Positions 5,652-9,546 of a stretch of 9,546 nt of DNA are shown here, piece after piece. The notes under the pieces are model-generated. The model was not told the DNA's origin. It saw only the letters and a program-made list of their open reading frames with translations, and searched no databases. This DNA is from an uncultured Mycoplasmatota bacterium (GTDB lineage Bacteria; Bacillota_I; Bacilli_A; RF39; UBA660). The position numbers were made by a program, and so were the translations under genes. Each line of letters starts with the position of its first letter. Positions within the stretch are counted from its first letter, which is position 1. The stretch covers positions 1 through 9,546 of the forward strand of contig CAMMYS010000002.1 of the NCBI GenBank assembly GCA_946528555.1. Direction: 5' to 3'.

Positions 5652-6653
5652 ATGTACCAATATTTTACTGATGAAAAATATAGACAAATAGCTCTAAACA
5701 AAAAGAGTGTTAATTATCAGAATAATATTACTTCAATGGATGCTTTTTTTATATTGCTAAGTGGTTTAGATTATGAAACTATTGATAATTTATGTATAGA
5801 AGTATCTGAAAAAATGAGAAGTATGTTTCCAAGAGAAGTATATTATTCAATACAAAATAGAGATAATAATCCTGTATTTAGATTTATTGTATTAAAAACA
5901 GCTTATGAAATAATACATTCTGATAATAAAATAGGTAGTAAATTAATAAATAATCATAATGCAAGTAACTGGATATCACATTGTTTATTTGAAGGTGAAT
6001 TAGCATCTAGATTTGCAAAATTAATGGGATTAGATTCAGATACAGCCATGAAAATTGGAATATTACATGATATAGGTAGAAAATTTGATCAATCTTTTAG
6101 TCATACAATACTAGGATTTGAATATTTAGTAAATCAAGGTTTAAAAGATGAAGCTTTTTGTACTTTAACACATTCATTTCTATCTTCACCAGTAAATGGT
6201 GTTTATAAAGGAAATAGATGCGCTAATTGTGATCCTGCTATTGATGGATTTTATATAGATGAAAATGGAAGAGGTGTTTTTAAAGAAGGAAGCACTTTAG
6301 ATGATATGTATAAATTTTTAGAAAATTATGAATATAATCAATATGATATTATTCTAAATATTTCTGATTTAATGGCTATGTCTAAAGGAATAACTTCTCC
6401 ATATGATAGAATGATGGATGTTTATACAAGAAGAAAACCAGACTCAAGAAATAATGCATTTTTTAAAGTATGTTTTATAAATGCATTAAATAGTATGATG
6501 TATTCTATAACAAAAGATGAAAGTTTTAACATTATATATAATATTAAAGAATTTAAGTCACCAAAAGAAATAGATGAATTATTGTTGAATACTTCTAATA
6601 GTTTTATGGATATTTATAATGAAAAAATATCTATTAAAAAACAATTATTATAA
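5652..6653 (+). CDS. HD-domain protein, probable metal-dependent phosphohydrolase
   Basis: This 333-residue protein has an HD-superfamily core, a metal-dependent fold that usually cleaves phosphate esters of nucleotides. Likely ligands are His110 (WISHCLFEGELASRF), the His139-Asp140 pair in GILHDIGRKFD, a downstream His such as His174 (TLTHSF), and Asp239 (NISDLMAMSKG); all expected positions appear filled. Residues 1-95 are an extra N-terminal helical region, and residues 185-225 form an insertion with Cys190 and Cys193 (RCANCD), a possible small metal site. The C-terminus (265-333) is helical. It is longer than a minimal HD hydrolase, so the flanks may add specificity. The start is set by GGAGGAT (5640-5646). 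It is a single-gene unit between two terminators. The substrate is unknown; it is not RelA/SpoT-like, as no synthetase or TGS part is present. Confidence 0.85.
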   Translation: MYQYFTDEKYRQIALNKKSVNYQNNITSMDAFFILLSGLDYETIDNLCIEVSEKMRSMFPREVYYSIQNRDNNPVFRFIVLKTAYEIIHSDNKIGSKLINNHNASNWISHCLFEGELASRFAKLMGLDSDTAMKIGILHDIGRKFDQSFSHTILGFEYLVNQGLKDEAFCTLTHSFLSSPVNGVYKGNRCANCDPAIDGFYIDENGRGVFKEGSTLDDMYKFLENYEYNQYDIILNISDLMAMSKGITSPYDRMMDVYTRRKPDSRNNAFFKVCFINALNSMMYSITKDESFNIIYNIKEFKSPKEIDELLLNTSNSFMDIYNEKISIKKQLL

Positions 6654-6656
6654 ATT

Positions 6657-6680
6657 AGACTAGATATCTAGTCTTTTTTT
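6657..6680 (+). terminator. Intrinsic terminator after the large HD-domain gene
   Basis: AGACTAG (6657-6663) pairs with CTAGTCT (6668-6674) around ATAT; the whole 18-base segment is a perfect palindrome. The T run reaches 6680. The stem is nearly the same as that of the terminators at 400 and 2736. Confidence 0.87.
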
Positions 6681-6687
6681 ATGTATT

Positions 6688-6696
6688 TGATATAAT
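6688..6696 (+). promoter_or_regulatory. Extended -10 promoter for the methyltransferase / HD unit
   Basis: TGATATAAT (6688-6696) lies eight bases after the T run. The predicted start near 6703 is immediately before the ribosome binding site GAGGGTG (6704-6710) and ATG 6716, a leader of about 13 nt. Confidence 0.6.
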
Positions 6697-6715
6697 AAAT
6701 ACTGAGGGTGAAAAT

Positions 6716-7372
6716 ATGAGTTTAGAAAATAAGAAAACATTAGAGGCATATGATCAAACAGCTAAACAATATTTACTAAATAGTGTTGAACATGATTCGT
6801 TAGATGCTGAGAAAGCAAAAAGAAAAAAAGAAAAATTACAAAAGTTTATTAAGGATAGTTTTAGTACTTTACCAGAAGGTAGTAAAGTATTAGAAATAGG
6901 ATCTGCTGATGGAGAAAATGCAAAATATTTAGAGTCACTTGGATATAGCGTTACTGCCAGTGATATAGCAGATGATTTTATTGAAGCAATTAAAGCTAAT
7001 GGTTTAGAGCCAATCAAATTTAATGTTATTGAAGATGAATTCTTAGAAAAATATTTTGGAATTTTTTGTTGGAGAGTTTTTGTTCATTTTACAAAAGAAG
7101 ATGCATTAAAAGTTATTAAAAAAACATATGATGCTTTAGAAAAAGATGGAATATTTATTTTTAATGCAATAAATAGAGAAGCAAAATCCGTTGATCAAGA
7201 ATGGGTAGATTTTCCAGGTGAATATCATATGGGAATAGATAGATTTTACTATTATTATAATAAAGAAGATTTAGATGAAATAATTGCACAAACTGATTAT
7301 GAAATTGTTGATTTCCATAAAGAGGGTGGAGATAATAAAAATAAATGGTTAGTTTATGTTTTGAAAAAATAA
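6716..7372 (+). CDS. Class I SAM-dependent methyltransferase
   Basis: This 218-residue protein has the Rossmann-like fold of class I methyltransferases, which transfer a methyl group from S-adenosylmethionine. Motif I is KVLEIGSADG (57-66), binding the cofactor; the strand SVTASDIAD (78-86) supplies the acidic residue (Asp83) that holds the ribose. FNVIEDEF (102-109) and ALEKDGIFIFN (140-150) correspond to the later strands. The motif IV region IFCWRVFVHFTKEDAL (116-131) is typical of small-molecule methyltransferases. The N-terminus (1-50) is helical and would cap the active site. The C-terminal strand pair EIVDFHKEGG / NKWLVYVLKK is also typical. It is followed 12 bases later by an HD hydrolase and shares its promoter, so the two may act on related substrates. 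The acceptor cannot be predicted. Confidence 0.88.
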   Translation: MSLENKKTLEAYDQTAKQYLLNSVEHDSLDAEKAKRKKEKLQKFIKDSFSTLPEGSKVLEIGSADGENAKYLESLGYSVTASDIADDFIEAIKANGLEPIKFNVIEDEFLEKYFGIFCWRVFVHFTKEDALKVIKKTYDALEKDGIFIFNAINREAKSVDQEWVDFPGEYHMGIDRFYYYYNKEDLDEIIAQTDYEIVDFHKEGGDNKNKWLVYVLKK

Positions 7373-7384
7373 TTAGGAGGCAAA

Positions 7385-8023
7385 ATGAAAATTAATAAAG
7401 AATTAAAAAAATATATAGAAGAAAATATTTTTCCTGAATATAACAAAAATGAAAAAGGTCATGCTATTGATCATATTGAATATGTAATTGATAGAAGTTT
7501 TGAATTAGTAAAAGAAAATAAATTAGATGTGAATCCTGATATGGTTTATACAATAGCTGCTTATCATGATATAGGTCATCATATTGATTCTAAAAGACAT
7601 GAAGAAATATCTGCTGAAATAATGTCTAAAGATAAAAACCTTACTAAGTTTTTCAATAAAGAAGAATTAAAAACTATAGAAGAAGCAATAGCAGATCATA
7701 GAGCTTCATCTGATAGAGAACCAAGAAGTATATATGGAAAAATAGTATCTTCTGCTGATAGAAATATTGCAATTGAAGATTGTTACAGTAGAACATATTC
7801 TTATGGCAAGAAATTAAATCCAACTGCAACAGATGAAGAATTATATGAAAGAGCATACGATGTATTAGTTAAGAAATTTGGAGAAGGTGGATATGCTAAG
7901 TTTTTCTTTAAAGATAAAAAATATGAAAAGTTCTTAAAAGATTTAAGAGAATTATTATCAGATAAAGAAAAATATATAAACTCACAAAGAGAATATGTAG
8001 AAAAAAATAGAGATAATTTATAA
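7385..8023 (+). CDS. HD-domain phosphohydrolase
   Basis: This 212-residue protein has a compact HD domain. Metal ligands are His30 in GHAIDHIEYV, the His61-Asp62 pair in AAYHDIGHH, His105 in IADHRASSD, and Asp125 in SSADRNIAI; the HDIGHH form and the ADHR and SADR motifs fit small bacterial HD hydrolases of the YedJ-like group, which act on nucleotides or similar phosphates. Residues 150-212 are a charged helical tail. The start follows a strong AGGAGG (7375-7380), and the 12-base gap to the methyltransferase indicates one transcript. It is not a recent duplicate of the HD protein at 5652: only the metal motifs are shared. The substrate is not determined. Confidence 0.88.
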   Translation: MKINKELKKYIEENIFPEYNKNEKGHAIDHIEYVIDRSFELVKENKLDVNPDMVYTIAAYHDIGHHIDSKRHEEISAEIMSKDKNLTKFFNKEELKTIEEAIADHRASSDREPRSIYGKIVSSADRNIAIEDCYSRTYSYGKKLNPTATDEELYERAYDVLVKKFGEGGYAKFFFKDKKYEKFLKDLRELLSDKEKYINSQREYVEKNRDNL

Positions 8024-8051
8024 AAGATTAGTTTTATTTCTAATCTTTTTT
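8022..8051 (+). terminator. Intrinsic terminator after the small HD hydrolase gene
   Basis: AAAAGATTAG (8022-8031) pairs perfectly with CTAATCTTTT (8040-8049), with an eight-base loop and T run to 8051. The first two bases belong to the stop codon of the upstream gene. Confidence 0.85.
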
Positions 8052-8059
8052 GTTATAAT
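8051..8059 (+). promoter_or_regulatory. Extended -10 promoter for the cysteine-rich protein gene
   Basis: TGTTATAAT (8051-8059) begins at the last T of the terminator run, as at 2762. The ribosome binding site GGGGGAG (8074-8080) and ATG 8083 follow; the leader is about 17 nt. Confidence 0.6.
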
Positions 8060-8082
8060 AAATAATTATATTTGGGGGAGTT

Positions 8083-8712
8083 ATGGAAAAAGATATATAT
8101 AAGGTAAATCCAATTGTTATTTATCCAAAATGTATTATTGAAAAAGGTGTTCAAGATAATTGTTTAACTTGCGAAAATAAAGATAATTGTTTATCTCCAA
8201 GAAGTATGTGTATAAGACCATATAAAGGACATAAAAATGGATGTCCTAATTTTGGTAAACTACCTACGTGTCCTCCTAATATACCATGCATGTATGATCA
8301 AATATTTGATATTAGTGATGTATATGCAGTTGTTACTAAGTTCTATTTAGAAGAATATTTTAATCAAAGAAGAAAGAAAAGACCAGATTTACCTGAAGGA
8401 CAAATTAGAAATATAAGAAATTGGCAACCAACTGCATTAAAAGAAAATGATTATGCTATTAGTGAGTTTTATAAAGAAAATGAAAATTTAAGTGAATATG
8501 TTTCTACAAGACTATTAGAATGTATGGGTGTAGATGTAGTTAATACTATGAAAGAAGTTGGCTTATATATTAAATTTCCAGTAGAAGAAATTGCTTATAG
8601 AGTTTCTTTTGTAGCAAAAGTACTTAATGGTTCATTAGAAAAATATGGATTTGATATATATGAAGAAACATCAAAAGAGAAAATGGGTATGAAACGTTTA
8701 ATAAAAAGATGA
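8083..8712 (+). CDS. Cysteine-rich, DUF2284-like predicted metal-binding protein
   Basis: This 209-residue protein has eight cysteines in its first 70 residues: Cys17, 27, 30, 36, 43, 54, 63 and 69. The segment GCPNFGKLPTCPPNIPC (53-69) resembles the GCPNYG...CPP signature of DUF2284-type metal-binding proteins, and the CLTCENKDNC arrangement (27-36) looks like a metal or iron-sulfur site. A basic region (RRKKRPDLPEGQIRNIRNW, about 96-114) and a mixed C-terminal half follow, with one further Cys in LLECMG. No membrane helix or signal peptide is present, so it is cytoplasmic. Iron-sulfur versus zinc binding is not decided by the sequence. The ATG follows GGGGGAG. The stop TGA (8710-8712) is also the TGN of the next promoter. 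The family call is from motif resemblance and is moderate. Confidence 0.65.
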   Translation: MEKDIYKVNPIVIYPKCIIEKGVQDNCLTCENKDNCLSPRSMCIRPYKGHKNGCPNFGKLPTCPPNIPCMYDQIFDISDVYAVVTKFYLEEYFNQRRKKRPDLPEGQIRNIRNWQPTALKENDYAISEFYKENENLSEYVSTRLLECMGVDVVNTMKEVGLYIKFPVEEIAYRVSFVAKVLNGSLEKYGFDIYEETSKEKMGMKRLIKR

Positions 8713-8718
8713 TATAAT
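8710..8718 (+). promoter_or_regulatory. Extended -10 promoter overlapping a stop codon
   Basis: TGATATAAT (8710-8718) places the TGA stop codon of the preceding gene in the TGN position of an extended -10. AGGTGAT (8724-8730) is the ribosome binding site of the next gene. No terminator separates the genes, so readthrough could also supply it. Confidence 0.5.
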
Positions 8719-8734
8719 AGAATAGGTGATACCA

Positions 8735-9352
8735 TTGAAAAAGTTTTTAAATAGTATAAGAAGTGTAGATGATAATTTAAAATTCAGTAATAAGTTTATT
8801 AACACTTTATTAATTCTTTTATTTGGTATTATTTTAGGAATAGCTTCTAAATGGTTTGATAATCTAGATTTAGTATTTTTAGATTTAGGAAATTTCTTTT
8901 CTGATATAGCTATTTGGTTATTTATAGCAATTTGCATTTCAATTTATAGTAAAACTCCTATTAGAGCAAGTTTAAATGTTTTTTTATTCTTTATAGGTAT
9001 GACAATCAGTTATCATTTATCAACTATATTATTTAATAATTTTAATCCAGTTGATTATATGAAAATATGGTATATATTAACTATAATATCACCATTTTTA
9101 GCATATATAGTTTGGTATGCTAAGAGTGAAAATAAATATTCTATTATTATTAATAGTTTAATATTATTTGTGATGTTTTCTTATTGTTTTAGTGTTGGAC
9201 AATGGTATTTTCTTTTTAGAGGTAGCATTTTATATACATTGACTTTTATTGGGACATGTATAGTTTTATATAAAAAGAATAATATTATAATAATTAGTTT
9301 ATTAATTGGATTAGTATTGTCACTATTAATAAGATTGCCATATTTTGGTTAG
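8735..9352 (+). CDS. Polytopic membrane protein of unknown function
   Basis: This 205-residue protein has about seven hydrophobic helices: residues 21-40, 54-71, 79-100, 111-129, 135-155, 162-179 and 183-200, with a short charged N-terminus. It should be in the cytoplasmic membrane. I recall similar unnamed Bacillota membrane proteins with the segments [12 protein letters not shown] (51-62), [15 protein letters not shown] (81-95) and FIGTCIVLY (171-179), but know no assigned function. The start is taken as TTG 8735, four bases after AGGTGAT (8724-8730); the GTG at 8726 lies inside that site and is unlikely. The protein could be a transporter or a membrane-anchored partner; the sequence does not decide. 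Eight bases separate it from the next gene. Confidence 0.75.
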   Translation: MKKFLNSIRSVDDNLKFSNKFINTLLILLFGIILGIASKWFDNLDLVFLDLGNFFSDIAIWLFIAICISIYSKTPIRASLNVFLFFIGMTISYHLSTILFNNFNPVDYMKIWYILTIISPFLAYIVWYAKSENKYSIIINSLILFVMFSYCFSVGQWYFLFRGSILYTLTFIGTCIVLYKKNNIIIISLLIGLVLSLLIRLPYFG

Positions 9353-9360
9353 AGGAAATT

Positions 9361-9546
9361 ATGAATGTAGATTATATAATAATATATGGTTGTCATAAAA
9401 AGAAAATTTTAAATAAAAGATTAAATCATTTATTAAAAGTATTAAATAATTATAAATATAATAAAATAGTATTAACAGGTGGTATTGGTTTATTTGGTAA
9501 ATATAATGAAGCATTATATATGAAAGATTATTTAATTAAAAATAAT
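9361..9546 (+). CDS. YdcF/DUF218-type protein, 3' end beyond the window
   Basis: The first 62 residues are present, and the frame is open to the last base. DYIIIYGCH (4-12) is the first strand, followed by a basic helix KRLNHLLKVLNNY, then KIVLTGGIG (35-43) and NEALYMKDYLI (49-59). This order, with a first strand, a helix, an (I/V)(V/I)L(T/S)GG strand and an E-A-x-x-M-K-x-Y-L helix, is that of DUF218 (YdcF/SanA/ElyC) domains, whose members are thought to work near the cell envelope or bind nucleotide cofactors. The ribosome binding site AGAGG (9351-9355) overlaps the stop codon of the membrane protein gene, implying a shared transcript. Confidence 0.7.
   Translation, partial: MNVDYIIIYGCHKKKILNKRLNHLLKVLNNYKYNKIVLTGGIGLFGKYNEALYMKDYLIKNN

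Noticed and set aside
5652..8023. Recent duplication of HD-domain genes
   Set aside because: The two HD proteins differ in length and share only the metal motifs, so they are separate family members.
391..8059. Integron-type cassette array with attC sites
   Set aside because: The hairpins have T runs typical of terminators and no core-site motif; no integrase is in the window.
8710..8712. TGA recoded as tryptophan, as in Mycoplasma
   Set aside because: TGG is used for Trp throughout, and reading through this TGA would run only to TAG at 8719 and overlap the next ribosome binding site region, with no family extension seen.
8726..8734. GTG 8726 as the start of the membrane protein
   Set aside because: It lies inside AGGTGAT, which itself is the ribosome binding site for TTG 8735.

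Overview
The window comes from a very AT-rich, low-GC Gram-positive genome, most likely a Bacillota/Bacilli or mollicute-related gut-type bacterium; this is inferred from base composition, AAA/GAA/ATT/TTA-dominated codon use, strong GGAGG-type ribosome binding sites and TGNTATAAT promoters. TGA is a genuine stop (8710-8712) and Trp is TGG, so the code is standard rather than Mycoplasma-like. No rRNA, tRNA, CRISPR array, transposase or integrase was seen. Every gene lies on the + strand.

Layout. 6-391 is a decayed gene of the CmpB-like putative ABC-transporter permease family, with a frameshift in a T run and a missing C-terminus. 513-2725 holds an unrecognised coiled-coil protein and a three-domain HTH / P-loop NTPase / CYTH protein; this 2.3-kb segment is bounded by two nearly identical copies of a terminator (391-425 and 2727-2761). 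2793-3748 is a two-gene unit: an unknown acidic protein and a GNAT acetyltransferase. 3837-4127 is a small unknown protein with the only promoter having a clear -35 box. 4173/4182-5604 is a tight pair of unknown genes. 5652-6653 is a large HD-domain protein. 6716-8023 pairs a SAM methyltransferase with a second HD hydrolase. 8083-8712 is a cysteine-rich DUF2284-like metal-binding protein. 8735-9352 is a seven-helix membrane protein, and 9361-9546 is the start of a YdcF/DUF218-type protein cut by the window edge.

How it works together. The window reads as a series of small accessory or housekeeping-type enzymes (acetyltransferase, methyltransferase, two HD hydrolases, CYTH/NTPase, metal-binding protein) arranged as independent one- or two-gene transcription units, not as one pathway. 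The striking common feature is the junction between units. Five junctions use a compact module: an intrinsic terminator with related stems (AAGACTAG-like), a T-run, and 2-16 bases later an extended -10 element (TGNTATAAT), then a ribosome binding site and start codon. Eight of the nine proposed promoters have the TGN extension, and predicted 5' leaders are only about 0-23 nt. Starts that differ from the longest open frame were chosen by ribosome binding site: 513, 4858, 8735, and probably 4182.
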